Of a stretch of 64,000 nucleotides of DNA, positions 1 to 10,859 are shown in pieces. How positions within the stretch are numbered: the first letter of the stretch is position 1; each line of letters opens with the position of its first letter. The position numbers were made by a program, and so were the translations under genes. The DNA is from Aselliscus stoliczkanus (taxonomy: Eukaryota; Chordata; Mammalia; Chiroptera; Hipposideridae): contig CM066732.1 in assembly GCA_033961575.1 (NCBI GenBank), positions 51,365,001-51,429,000 of the forward strand, given 5' to 3'. The notes below the pieces were generated by a model that saw nothing but the letters and a program-made list of their open reading frames with translations, did no database searches and was not told where the DNA came from.

Positions 1-550
1 ATCCCAAATGTCCAGCCGAGACACAAAGGCCCCCCTCCACCTTCAGCCTGGCCCTGCCCAGCCCAGCAGGCGCCTGGGACTCGCTGCTATTGGAATCAGG
101 ACACCACCACCACCATCAACCTGGCCCTGGGGCGAGAAACTGGAGAGGTGGGCCTTGTGGTGAAACCTTAGCCTATCCAGGGCTCTGAGGAGGGGCTCCC
201 CAGGGGCCACCAGTCCACTGTCCACCTGGGGTGGCTATTCGGTCTCCACCGGCTTCCCGCTCCACAACTCAGTCTTTTTATGTGTTTTAATAATTTATCT
301 GGCCCATTTCTTGGGCTGTATACTTACAGTGACACATCTTTTTCTTTGAAGATTTCCCATCCTTTGGGGGAGGAGAATGGGAAAGGAAGGCAAGGAAGAG
401 ATAAGAGAGAGAGATTATAACAGAAGCGGGTTTCATGGGGCTTGAGATTTAGCAAGGCTGGTTTAGGTGAAATCTGTCAGACGTGGAGCTGGGAGGTTTG
501 GGGGAAAATCACATTGCATTACCCTGGTTGGCCACCCCCATGCTTACATC
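1..550. other. Intergenic DNA, nothing recognised
   Basis: No coding pattern, tRNA-like box or clear repeat boundary is visible. The first 250 bases are GC-rich without a CpG cluster, and the rest is purine-rich single-copy-looking DNA. Confidence 0.5.
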
Positions 551-554
551 CAGG

Positions 555-790
555 TTAAGCCATCTGATCTGTCCCCTTTCAAATGCCACTTCCTAGAGGA
601 CGCCCTGCTTGACCTTCCAACCTGAGGAGCTCTAACCATTCTGAGTAGCCAAGATCCCCTCCCCTCGTTCTCCACTTGGCACTCCTTATTTTTTAGTGCT
701 GGAGCTAAATTTGCCCCCTAGAGTCTGGGCCCCTCTAGATGCAGTACCCAGCACTGCCCATAGGAGGTGTTCTGTATGGAGCCACCCAGC
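555..790 (+). mobile_element. L2 LINE 3' end fragment
   Basis: The order of motifs follows the L2 3' region: a 'TTTCAAATGCCACTTCCT' block and a 'gaagccttccctgacc'-like block, then about 150 bases later a 'cccagcactgcccataggag' tail block. It is an old, diverged and non-coding LINE fossil. Confidence 0.6.
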
Positions 791-1295
791 CTCACCTCTG
801 CCCTGGGGTGTGCTGTGGTCAACAAGAGGGTGGGAGGGATGCCAAGAATAAGATCTGGGATACACTGAAGAAAGACTTCATAGCCAAGCCTCTGGTGGTT
901 CCCCCAGTTCCCGGAGTTGCTTCATTCCTCACCTGTCTGATGACTTTGGGTATTGCTAAGTGGCCTGGAAACCTGGTTTGGGTGAGGAGGAGAAAGTTAC
1001 ATTGCCCTACATGAGAAAGTCACAGGGATTTTGGAGATGGCAACCAGGAAAGGGAATAAAGGGTCCCAAGGGAAACAGAGTATGAGACGAGTGTGATAAA
1101 TAAGGGCCTCAGAGGGGCATATACAGAGAGGCAGGGTGGGAGGGGAGAGCCAGCCTGGCCCCATCCTGCCCCTGCTCTCCTCCAGGCCCTTTTCCTGGCT
1201 TGTCTGGGAAGCCCTTCCAGTCACAGTACCAGTCTGCCTACTTCCATACTTCTTTTACAACAGGGAAAAAGAAGCTTCCATCTTTTTAAGCCTTC

Positions 1296-1372
1296 CTTTT
1301 CCAGTTACATGCAGTCAGCTTACACCCAATCACCACATTCAGTCTCCCCATCTGTAAAAGAGAAGGAACGGT
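1296..1372 (+). mobile_element. MIR SINE fragment
   Basis: A short stretch resembling the MIR core ('agtctccccatctgtaaaag') is followed by a decayed downstream part. It directly abuts the hAT-like element that begins at 1382. Confidence 0.45.
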
Positions 1373-1381
1373 CGGTCAGGT

Positions 1382-1659
1382 CAGCATTCCCCAAAGTGGG
1401 TTCCCTGGACACCAATGTTGTTGTGTGAAAAAAAGGACTCCGTGGGAAACTTTGGGCGGCCCTGAGCTGGCCAAAGGGAGGAAACAAGCTCCTTTTCCTG
1501 CAAGACTTGTCAGAACCTTCAGTGGGCAGCTGAGCTTTGTGATTCTGCAAGAGGAGACCATCTTAGGCAGGGTTTTCTTTATCTCACTGGACCAGAGAAC
1601 CCTTTTCAGGAAGCTCAAGTGAAAACAAGTGTTCATGGAACAGACTTGGGAAAATGCTG
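1382..1659. mobile_element. hAT-type non-autonomous DNA transposon relic with terminal inverted repeats
   Basis: The left end reads CAGCATTCCCCAAAGTGGGT. The right end, read on the other strand, starts CAGCATTTTCCCAAGTCTGT, giving imperfect inverted repeats of about 20 bp. The CAG...CTG termini and the CCCAAAGT motif are typical of hAT-Charlie MITEs. Flanking 8-bp duplications are no longer recognisable, so the copy is old. It cannot code for a transposase. Confidence 0.6.
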
Positions 1660-1808
1660 GACTAGTGGCTTCTACGGTTCCTTCCGATCTGACACTCCAG
1701 GTACTAAATCCGGGGACCTAGCGCCTAAGAGGATGGCAGGAAGGAGAGCTCAGTGAGGACACAGCCACTGCAGGGAGGCTCCCTGAAGGAGTACACCCAC
1801 CTGTGTCC

Positions 1809-1942
1809 ATGGTGGGCACTTTTTTTTTTTTTTTGAGGGCAGTGTCACTGGCCCTCCTATGTGGGACCCAAACTGGGGCCACTGGCTTCCCAAGCCAGCG
1901 CTTAACCACCGCGCCACTCGACCAGCCCTATGGTGGGCACTT
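1809..1942 (-). mobile_element. Young tRNA-derived SINE, short form, with target-site duplication
   Basis: Read on the minus strand this is a tRNA-like head ('ggccgagtggcgc..ggttaagcgctggc'), a B-box-like region, a CACTGCCCTC end and an A-tail (poly-T at 1820-1834 on the plus strand). The same 13-bp sequence flanks it at 1809-1821 and 1930-1942, the signature of L1-mediated insertion. It belongs with the copies near 2.9, 20.7 and 56.3 kb. Confidence 0.9.
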
Positions 1943-2224
1943 AATGTGTCTTAGGACGTATTTGTGCACCTCCAGTCCACTGAGCAAACAGATACCTACT
2001 ACACATGAGGTCCCATGTGGGTACATGGGCTGCTTACGGCCACAGCTCGAGGCGGGAGGAAAAGCAGCCACTCTAGCAAGGCTCGTGGTCAACGTGCCTG
2101 CCTCACCTGCCTTCCCTTCTTGCTTAGCTCTCTCTTTCTCCTCCTCCTCCCAACCCACAGAGCACAGCTTCAGAGGGCCCTGCTGCCATGTTGGAGCCAC
2201 ATGACCCCACACTCCTTGGCCACA

Positions 2225-2500
2225 GCTGATTGGATGCCTGACCCATGAGCTTGACCAATCAGCATCTCTCTGCAGAAGGTGACTAGAGAGGCCCAGGGCT
2301 TGGTGGTCTCAGAAGCTGAAGGGCTCCATAGTCCCAGGGGCAGGAGCAGCTACTTGAGGTCCATGTGGGCTGATGAACAAGCAGAAGGCAGCAGGAATGG
2401 GGGCAGCCAGAGAGCAGCAGAGCTACTAAACCAGGTGGAGAGAGACACACGGACAGACCGACTGTCCTAATCCCTGACACGGCCTGTTTCCAACTCCCAA
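2225..2500. mobile_element. Old interspersed repeat with paired CCAAT motifs (family uncertain)
   Basis: It opens with 'gctgattggatgcctgaccc' followed by 'accaatcagcatc', then a purine-rich GCAG/AGAGA stretch. The same CCAAT-rich opening occurs near 15.9 and 32.4 kb, which points to one dispersed family, possibly an old LTR. I cannot name it. Confidence 0.4.
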
Positions 2501-2584
2501 CCCCTCTGCGTGCATGTTTTGACCCTGGGTCCCCCTTCTTTGGCTGGGGTCAAATAGCCTAGATGAGGGCTGCTTGGAATTTAC

Positions 2585-2712
2585 TGTGTTTGGGACTCCC
2601 CTGGGAGCTTGTCGAAACGCAGTCTGGGGTGGGACCTGAGAATCAGCATTTCTAGCAAGCTCCCAGATGAGACCGCTGCTGCTGGTCTGTAGACCACACC
2701 TGGAGGCTCTAG
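2585..2712. mobile_element. MER5A-like hAT relic
   Basis: The motif order matches MER5A: 'ctcccctgggagcttgtc', a 'gggtgggacctgagaatcag' core, 'catttctagcaagctccc', and a decayed end near 'tagaccacacctgg'. Confidence 0.7.
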
Positions 2713-2897
2713 AAAGTTCAGCTTCCTTAGCAGCTGCTAGGGATGTGTGACTTACTGGGGGGGGAGAAGGAAGGACAGAAGTCAGGGGCAAGGGACCCAA
2801 GAACTAAGATGTTTCTCCTTTATTAATGAAGTCATTCAGCAAAGATTTGTTGAGGGGCTAATCTATACCATGCTCTTATGTTATCTTTGTCTCTTAA

Positions 2898-3027
2898 AGA
2901 GACAAAAATTGGGCCGGCCGAGTGGCGCAGTGGTTAAGTGCTGGCTTGGGAAGCCAGCGGCCCCGGTTCGGTCCCACATGTGAGGGCCAGTGACACTGCC
3001 CTCAAAAAAAAAAAAAAAGAGACAAAA
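2898..3027 (+). mobile_element. Young tRNA-derived SINE, short form, with target-site duplication
   Basis: The head starts GGGCCGGCCGAGTGGCGCAG at 2911. A good A box (TGGCGCAGTGG, 2923-2933) and a one-base-short B box (GGTTCGGTCCC, 2965-2975) are those of an RNA polymerase III internal promoter. It ends CACTGCCCTC plus about 15 A. The 10-bp repeat AGAGACAAAA flanks it at 2898-2907 and 3018-3027. Confidence 0.92.
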
Positions 3028-3047
3028 GTAAGTCAGTAAAATAAATG

Positions 3048-3061
3048 GTGTGTGTGTGTGT

Positions 3062-3116
<55 letters not shown>
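3048..3116. repeat. (TG)n microsatellite
   Basis: About 69 bp of TG dinucleotides with one C interruption. It lies 20 bp past the A-tail of the preceding SINE. Confidence 0.97.
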
Positions 3117-3117
<1 letters not shown>

Positions 3118-3179
3118 TGCAGGGAAATCAAGTGGAAAAGAGGGAGAAGATCTACCAGGGAGGGGTTGCAATTTTAAAT

Positions 3180-4262
3180 AGAGGGGTCCGAAAGAGCAGC
3201 CTTTGGGCAAAGACTTGAAAATGAGGAAGGGAACCATAAGAATGCCAGGACAAAGTGGGTCCAGGCAAAGGGAATAGCAAGTGCAAAGGCCCTGAGGTAG
3301 GGACATGTGTAAATATTTAGGGGACAAGGAGGCCAGTGGCTCTGAAGCAGAGGGAGAGAGAGGGATTTCAAGGAGAAGGAGGTGATGAGATTGGAAGGTG
3401 ACAAAGCTGATGGTGGACTTTGGCAAGGGCTTCAGCTTTACCCGATGGAGACGGGAACCCTTAGAGAAATGCCCCTAGAGTGACTGGGCTGCTATGTTGA
3501 GAACACAGCAGCCACAGCAGACCAGGCAGAAGCAAGGGGATGATGGACGAAGAGGTGACTGCAGCAACCCAGGCGTCACATAATTGATGGTGGCTCAAAC
3601 CAGGGTGGTAGCAGTAAATGAGGTGAGAAGTCTGATGATGAATGTATTTGGAAGTTTGAGGCGACAAGATTAGCTAATGTTAGGGGTGGGATGGGAGAGA
3701 AAGAGAGGAGTTAAGGAAGATGCCAATGTTTTGGGCCTGAGCCTCTGGAAGGAGGGAGCTACCTTTTGCTGAGCTGAGGAAGCCAGCAGTGGGCTGGTCT
3801 GCAGGGCGGGGAAGTGCAAAAGCTCAGTTTGCACAGGTTAGCTTGAGAGGCCTGCTGAATATCGGAGCAGCAAGATCACACAGGCAGGTGGATTTATGAG
3901 CCTACAATTCAGAAGCAAGCTGCAGGCAGGAGAGATACACGGAGGTGTCATAAATATATAGCTGGAATTTAACCCTCCATCGGGTGCAACTGATCTCACG
4001 GATTCATTGCACACAAAGAAGCCGCTATGAATTACATCTTTACTGTACTAAGTCACAAACAGGACTGGTGATAGGTTACCATAGAGGGGGAAGATACGGA
4101 AGCGGTAAGTCATGATACTTAACTGTTAGATATGTGAAAATTTGTGTGCAATGAATCTGTGAGATCAGGTGCGCCCTATGGAGGGTTAAAGCCTGACATT
4201 GGATGAGACCCTGGGGAGTGAGTATAGACCCAGAACAAAAGAGAACCAAGGACAGAGGCCTG
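3180..4262. mobile_element. Long old interspersed repeat, split by a piggyBac-like MITE
   Basis: Landmarks such as 'agcaagtgcaaaggccctga', 'tgcagcaacccaggcg', 'atatatagctgg' and 'ggacagaggcctggggtc' match a purine-rich repeat widespread in mammals that I recognise but cannot name with confidence. The copy resumes in register on the far side of the insertion at 3973-4185. It is non-coding in all frames. Confidence 0.55.
3969..4189. mobile_element. piggyBac-like MITE (213 bp) with TTAA target-site duplication
   Basis: The element proper is 3973-4185, flanked by TTAA at 3969-3972 and 4186-4189. The left end starts CCCTCCATCGGGTGCAACTG. The right end on the opposite strand starts CCCTCCATAGGGCGCACCTG. 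About 45 bp of terminal inverted repeat align with four mismatches. TTAA duplication and CCC...GGG termini are diagnostic of the piggyBac superfamily. The interior is AT-rich, with no transposase, so it would have been moved in trans. The high arm identity suggests it is fairly young. Confidence 0.88.
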
Positions 4263-4420
4263 GGGTCCCGTGAAGCTTAGGGGTCTGCAAGTGTCTCCGG
4301 TCTCCTCAAATCTCAGCATCACCACAAACTCTTAACCTCCATTCAGTTCTCATGGGTTCCCTTCCTAGAGAACCCCTTTCTCAGTAAATCCTTCTCATAC
4401 CTGTTCCCCCCTCACACATC

Positions 4421-4700
4421 CCCCCCCCCCACCCATAGCAGGCAGGATTCCTGGCTCAGCATCTGAACTCTCAAAGCACTTCTTTGTTCAAACCAGCCTA
4501 GAGATAAATGAGACAATGTGTGTGAAACGCTTAGGGCACCCAGGCCAGCTGCAGGCTTTCCCTGATGAGGTGATGACAGCGGAACACCCCACCCGCCCTG
4601 ACCCTGAGGTAGCTACGTCTGTGCCCTCCTTGCACCACACAGGTGCCTGGCACATAGTAGGGGCTTTAGAAATGCTTGCTGCAAGCAGGAACCCCAAATG
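4421..4700 (+). mobile_element. MIR/L2 3' fragment in otherwise unremarkable DNA
   Basis: After a poly-C run at 4421-4430 the only recognisable piece is 'gtgcctggcacatagtaggg' near 4641-4665, the shared MIR/L2 3' core, followed by a degraded 'aaatgcttgctg' tail. Confidence 0.6.
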
Positions 4701-6820
4701 CTTGCTGCACCTCTGACCAGAGATGACACTGTCCCCCACAGCCTCTCCAGGCTTTTTCAAGCCCCACTCCCACATTATTTTTGGGTCTTCTGTCTCTGTG
4801 CCCAAGGGGAGACCGCTGCCACCCTGAACTGCTCCAAGTGGCATTGGCTCACATCACACCCACCCCCAGCCAGGGCAGAAAGGCAGACAGAGGCTGTGCA
4901 CCCAGCCACTGTCGTCCCTTCCCTCTGAAACCATAGGGACGCGTGTTTTCTGCTCCGCAGCACTGAGCTTTATTCATTTGCATCTTCCAACAGTGAGGTG
5001 GGGTGCGTCCTCCACCTGGCGCGCCTTTGAACATCATCGTCTGTGGACTTCTCGGGGTGACAAGTATCTTTGTCCTGAGCCCCTTTCCCTAGTCCCTCCC
5101 TCTCCGCCTGGGTTCTGACTCCTCACAGGCTACCATCTGCACAAAGGGTCCATTGAGAAGCAGGCCGTGGGACGCCGCCTTTGATCTGGGCTTCTAATAA
5201 CTCGTGTATGTTTGCGTCCCCAAACAATGCCGCAGCCTTGCAGGAAGGCTCGGTGGAGGCAGGGGAGGAAGAGAAAGTGCAGGAGGGTGACAATGGAGGC
5301 CTGGCTGTGAGTGGGGGCACTTTGGCAGGGCATCTGGAGAGCACCCCTGCACCCAGGGTGAAGGTTGAACACACTCATCACACAGACGAAGGCCCTCGCA
5401 CAGCCATGATTTGCCAACCACGATGTGAAAGGTCACTGGGACTGCCCACGAGTTCCACAGGGGTCACGGTTCACCAGGAGAGGGAGGGGCTTGGTCCCGG
5501 GTCGACCTGGTGGCACATGCCCAGCCTAAAGGGACAGCTGCAGCTCAACGCCAGCGTCTACCCGGGGGCCCAGAGCGGCTAGATCTCTTGATTTTTCAAG
5601 AATAGCTGGCAATCTAGGCTTCTAGGCGAAATATCCAAACTTTAAAACTTTGGCAACTAATTCTTAAAAATTTAAGTCACGGTGCAGGCCAAATGAAACA
5701 TGTATCCCAGCCGGAACCCAGCCTGTGGTCACCAGTTTCGCCCTCTGCTTAGGTAAACCCATCCCAGAGAAAATGCCCTTGTAGGCGGGGAGGCAACACT
5801 TTAGACTAGGCCCCTCCCCACTCTGCTCCTTGTAGGAGGGTGCTATGGGGGTCCGGGGGCACAAATGGTTCTGGGGGACATACAGACGACTAGCAAACCC
5901 CTGAAAACCTTGTCGGCCTCACTAGAAACCTGGGGAGTGGGAATTCAACAGCAATAAGATATCTTGGAAGGGTTTTAAACAAAGGGGAGCTGTAGTCCCT
6001 TTCACAGCCAGTGCCTTCTCCTTCAAGTCAGTGTTTTAATGCACTTGGAACATTCTGAATACCTCTAACTCCAGATGAAAATAATTCAGATTAAAAAAAG
6101 TTTTAATGCCATTTTTTCTGTTCTTAAAAGTTAGCAACATGTGCTGGTATATTGAATGGCAACGCTGGGCTGGCCACGCTCCGCCTCATCTTGCACCCCA
6201 GGCCTTCTTGGGCTCCACTATCCGGCCAGCCTCTTGGATGCTCTGGCGGCCTCCTGAGTCTGTCCTCTCTGTGCTGTCCCCACTCCAGGCTCCTGCTCAT
6301 GCTGACTCTCAGCATAGATGTCACTTCTCCTTCCACAAGCCAGCTGTCCTTCTCCTGTCTTGGGCCCCAGCCGGAGCCCTGAGGAGGTCCTACCTTCAAC
6401 CCAGGTAACTTAGCAGAAACAGTTCCTCATCCCCCCACTCTCACAGCCCCCAGAAGGAATCCTGGAGCCAGCTGTTAACACGCTGATAAGAAAAGAGGAC
6501 CTGAGGCTGGGGTTTGTGGGATGAGCAGGAATGGGGGTCCCTCCCACTTCTATGCAGCCATCTCAGTTCCCAACTAACCCCTGGCCAAAGGACCGACTCT
6601 ATGTGGCCTGTGGAACCCCTGTGGTGGCAGACTGCACTGACCACCTCGTTCACCTCACACTGGATGCTAAGTCCAAGGTGATCCCTTGAGGGGTGTCATC
6701 AGGTGCCCTAAACCTAGGGTAGGACAGGCACCAAGCCGGGTGCTCTGCAAAGGGTAGAGACAAACCCAACCCCAGGGAGATGAGCACACAAATAACACGA
6801 TGGGGGAACCATGAGCCAGT
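4701..6820. other. Intergenic DNA, mostly unrecognised
   Basis: The only partial match is around 5590-5720, where 'gcaggccaaatgaaacatgt' resembles an internal motif of old hAT-type repeats. The rest shows no splice-bounded exon, domain-bearing frame or tandem structure. The open frames at 5181-5582 and 6106-6408 have no recognisable protein similarity. Confidence 0.5.
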
Positions 6821-6821
6821 G

Positions 6822-6900
6822 TGTGTAAATGCCTGGCACAAAGCCTGGTAAGTAGCAGATACGCAATAAAAGGGGCTCTCATTATCATTATTTTAAAAGC
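6822..6900 (+). mobile_element. MIR 3' fragment
   Basis: 'aatgcctggcacaaagcctg' is followed by 'cgcaataaaaggggctctca' and an AT-rich 'attatcattatttt' end, the 3' core and tail of a MIR. Confidence 0.7.
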
Positions 6901-7639
6901 ACCAAAAAATAATGTTTTCTCCAGGACTTTTTGGTTGTCCATGGCCGTGACAGAATCCAACCGAAACTAGCGCACGCAGAAAGGAACTTTCTGGCCAGGG
7001 TAATCAGAGGCCAGTTTCTGTCCCTCTCCCTCATCTACTCATATTACATCCTACATTTGCATCTGCAACCCTCTTTTCCCAGCAGCCTCCGGAATTTTTC
7101 CTTGTCCATCTCCTTGCTATCCCTGGCCTGTGTCCTCGTCATGCCGTGCTGTATGAGAAGCCCTGCTAGTCTGACTAACTCATGCCTGTGCTGCGATGGC
7201 AGGTGTCCTGGGACAAGTGCCAAGCGCCTTTTCCCTTCAGGAAATACATGTAACACATGACAGAGGGGCTGTTCCATGTTAGAACCCCACAGCTCCCTCT
7301 AGGGTTTGAAGTGGCCATCCTGACAAACCCTCAGACAAGGCTTTCTGGGCATCCCAATTCTTCCTGCCATGACCAATAGGGTGCCAAGTTCTGTCCAGTC
7401 TTCCTAAATCTCTCCTAGATCTGTACCCCTCCATCCACACTGCTGCTGGATCCTTAAGCCACTGCTTGCTGGGAGGGACTCATGGGCTCTTCCCACTTCT
7501 CTGGAGAGGACTGAATCCCATCAGCCTAGCCACGCTCAAGCCATTGGTGGAGACATAGGACAGGTATATGACTCCTACGAGGGATAGGGTCAGATGCTAG
7601 GCAGCCCACATCCCCCCCAAACATCCTTGAACCTTCACA

Positions 7640-7960
7640 CTGCCTACAAATACGAAGTGAGTTCACTTGAACTCGTCCCAGCACATAGTAAGTGCCATGT
7701 GAATGTCTCAAATAAATATTGAAATATAGAACTCTAGGCCATGGGCCCAGTGAGGCCCTGTTGATCGCCCTTTCCTAATTCAGTACGTTCAGATCCTTGC
7801 AAGGCTAGCGGAAAGCCACCCCTTCCCTGAGGCCTCCCCTGATTTCCAGGTGAGACATGGTATCTCTTTCCTCAGCACCCAACACGCTTGATCTGTCTGT
7901 CTTTTCTGATGCCAAGCAGGAACAGGAGTCATCTGTGAACTTGTGAGGCATGAGGTTTTC
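7640..7960 (+). mobile_element. MIR/L2 3' fragments
   Basis: 'cccagcacatagtaagtgcc' then 'aaataaatattgaaata' at 7676-7728 is a MIR or L2 tail. The following 7795-7950 ('ccttccctgaggcctcccct') looks like the L2 3' region on the same strand. Confidence 0.55.
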
Positions 7961-8039
7961 CCCAGCGCAGCGGCCATGTAAGTGCTTGGAAAATCCCAGG
8001 AGGATACCTGAGCAAGGGGGCCTTTTGCCAACTGCAAAA

Positions 8040-8780
8040 TCTCAGCCTCTAAACCCTCAAAATGTGAGCAGCGGGAATAGCACTTAAACTTGGGCTAATA
8101 TATATCCGTATATGCAGCCTGGCTTAGCCCTGGGCTGTCTGGTAAAATACCATAGTGCAAAAGGCCTCGGGGTTGAAACCCCCAATGCAGCAGGCCAGGA
8201 TTTCAAACAAACACTCCCAGCTTCTGAGCTGAGCACATGGATTCTCCTTTTCAAATTGACAGATCCAAGAGGAGGGTCCTGGAGCCAGAGTGGGACCCGT
8301 CTGACTCAGAGAATGGCCCCTTCATTAAATCCTTTCCAGCATCAAGTCTCTCGTGTGAATACAAGAGAGCTGCTGGGGACAGGACGTCCACCACATCTCC
8401 TTGGATGCTTTTACCTGCCCCCGGCGTGCTTTCACCTGTAGCTCATTGTTGGCAGGCTGCCCGCAGGTAACCAGAGACCTCAACCAATGCGTGGAGTAAC
8501 CACGTCCCCAGCTCCTTGCTTCCCGTTCACGCAACCCCGAGGCATGACTCATAGGTCTCCAGGACACCCCTGTGGGAATGAGCCCCCGTTCTCCCCTGGG
8601 GGGTTTTGCTGATATAATGTCCTTGCTTGATACCCCATCCTTTCTTGGGTATCTGTGCCCTAACTGATACCTTCCCTCTCTGGTGCCACTTTCCCACTTC
8701 CTACACATTTCCTCCTCTTGGAATCTGTTTGTGGGACCCCAGCCTAACAGGGGAGAGAGAGAGGGACGTTACAATAATGA
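8040..8780. other. Intergenic DNA, nothing recognised
   Basis: Plain single-copy-looking sequence. The overlapping plus-strand frames at 8112-8441 and 8237-8470 have no domain, repeat or coding-like structure I can support. Confidence 0.5.
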
Positions 8781-8990
8781 AAGTAGCCACTATACTGACT
8801 GCTCGTTCTATTTCAAGATCTTTTCTTGCATTATCTCAACAACAAGGAATTTTATCCCCATTTTTAAGATGAGGAAATTGAGTCTCAGAGAAGTTAAATA
8901 ACTTGCTCAAAGTTATATGGTTAATAAGGGGTAAGCCAAGACTTTCCAACTCCTCTATGTACTGCCTCCCATTAGAAAGGTGCCAGCGGT
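8780..8990 (-). mobile_element. MIR SINE
   Basis: Nearly the whole MIR is present in reverse: 'cattatctcaacaacaagg', 'tccccatttttaagatgagg', 'agagaagttaaataacttgc', then 'ctatgtactgcctccc' at the 5' tRNA-derived end. Confidence 0.85.
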
Positions 8991-9844
8991 AAGGTCTATA
9001 CACATATCTGGAAGTTAAAATTTGAGAATAAAGCCATAACCCATCCATGGAACAAACATGATGACAGGATGCATCTACGGGGATAGTGAAGCTGTGACGG
9101 CGATGCTTTTGTCTATCGGGAGTGTCTCCCCCTCATCACCCTCTCTTTTTCTGGTACCAGATAGGGGTGAATATACAGTGTCTTTCCTTAGAACTGGCCC
9201 ATGACCTCAGGGTTGGGAGGTGGCTGTGAAAGAAACATCAGGTGGCAGACCCTCTTGTCGCTGACACCCTCGGAAATACAACTTGCAGATCCAGTGAAGC
9301 CCTTTCTTCAACCCTCTGAGTACCCCAATCCTCTGAGTACCCCAGGATTATTCCAAAAAAAGCCCAAAAGACTCAGGTTTCTCAGAGCTTGTTGCTGCTG
9401 CTTATTAACCAGACACCTCAAGTGGTACAGAATCGGTACCAGGAGCCAGGTATTGAAAGTGACCTACACTAAAAATATGGAATTGGCAAGTATATAACCA
9501 ATAAACTCCCTTTAATTGTGTAAGCAGGTTCGAGTGGGATTTCCCACCTGCCACCAAAAGGATCTTGAGTTACATATGAATGAAAAGGGATGGAAAACCC
9601 CTTCCCTGGACAATCCTCCTTTAATCACATCTCTCTGCTTGTCCTTCTTTTTGATTTGTGTTACAAGTTTATTTCATTTTTATTTAAAGTATGCCAGTGC
9701 TTTTCAAAGTAACACAAGGTGAGGAGTTGGGTGGTCAGCTCAGGTAGGGAGTCACCTGGTACACCCAGCAGGGAGCTGGCCCAGAATCACGGCAGAGAGA
9801 GCTGTGTGGTACGAAAGAAAGGCCAGGGCTGCGAGGAGAAGAGT

Positions 9845-9970
9845 TGGTTCTGGTGCCTGATCCTGATTCACGGTGTGTCACTGAGCAAGAGTCTCCCGCT
9901 CTGGGACTCAGCCTTCCTTTTATAGAATGAGGGGCATCTCGAAGATCCCTTCTACATCTAACAGGTTCAG
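9845..9970 (+). mobile_element. MIR SINE, decayed
   Basis: 'cggtgtgtcactgagcaaga' and 'ctctgggactcagccttcc' correspond to the 'gtgaccttgggcaag' and 'cctcagtttcc' core blocks. Confidence 0.6.
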
Positions 9971-10189
9971 ATGTTGGGAGAGAACCTGAGAACACATGGC
10001 CTAGATCATGTGTACAGACTGACAAAGTGAGGGGAGGTGGCAACGCCTGAGTGCTGAGTCCATGGCAGCCTCCCTGGGTTGTCCCCTGAGAATCTCTTTG
10101 AAGTTGAGAGTCTACAGGAACCACATGTTTGCTACTCCCACATTTCTCTCTCCTGAGCCTACACCACTCCCACCATACCAGAAACAGTT

Positions 10190-10470
10190 ACCTGTGCTTC
10201 GGGTCGATCTACTCTCCCCTTATTCATTTTTGTGATAAGAGTAGCCACACAGATAGATACTCAATTTTCCAGCCTCCCTTGCAGCTACGTATGGCCATGT
10301 GAGGGCAAGATGTGAGCAGAGATGTGTGTTTGCCCTTCACCTTGTCCTTCCCTCTGTGTGTGGGCGGGAGCATAGAAATGGAGCAGGGATCCAGCTTCCG
10401 CCGTGGCAGTGGGCGGAGAGGAGATGGAAGTCACTTAGGTTCTGATCCACTTCGTGGAGTCGAATTGGCC
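10190..10470 (+). mobile_element. Interspersed repeat of the 'CTCCCTTGCAGCTA' family (unnamed)
   Basis: 'ccagcctcccttgcagctac' followed by 'gtatggccatgtgaggg' and a 'gatgtgagcagagatgtg' block marks a widespread mammalian repeat family. Related copies lie near 34.6 kb and probably 24.3 and 58.9 kb. Confidence 0.55.
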
Positions 10471-10859
10471 CCCACTCCCAGACTACCTCCTAACCTGGAG
10501 TTTTGCAGGAGAGAAACCTCCTACTTTGTTGAATTTGCTGTATTTAAGGAGACTATTCTTTCAGCAGCTTACCCTATACCCTAACTGACACCTCTTCCCC
10601 AGTTCACACTAAATTCGCAGAGACGTTGTCAGCCGGGGCCAAGAAGAAAATCTCAACCAAGAAGATAGTGAAGGAAGGAGAAAAATGGGGCGGGGGAGAT
10701 CACATTTATCAGATACTCATTCTGTCCCAGGCATTTAGCGCCATTATTCTGAAAGCTTGATTTTATCTTGGCAACAAATACTCTCCCTTATTTGCCTTGA
10801 AGCAACAGGCACATTTCATTCATTTTCAAGAAAATGTCTGCCAATACTCAAGTCTGAAT

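Noticed and set aside
2911..2980. tRNA gene suggested by A and B boxes
   Set aside because: It is the head of a SINE with an A-tail and target-site duplication, repeated several times in the window.
3048..3116. CRISPR-like or structured repeat array
   Set aside because: Plain dinucleotide microsatellite, and no spacer-repeat structure occurs anywhere in this eukaryotic sequence.
2881..3426. 181-codon minus-strand open frame with Thr-His repeats
   Set aside because: It is made of a SINE in reverse and the (TG)n tract.
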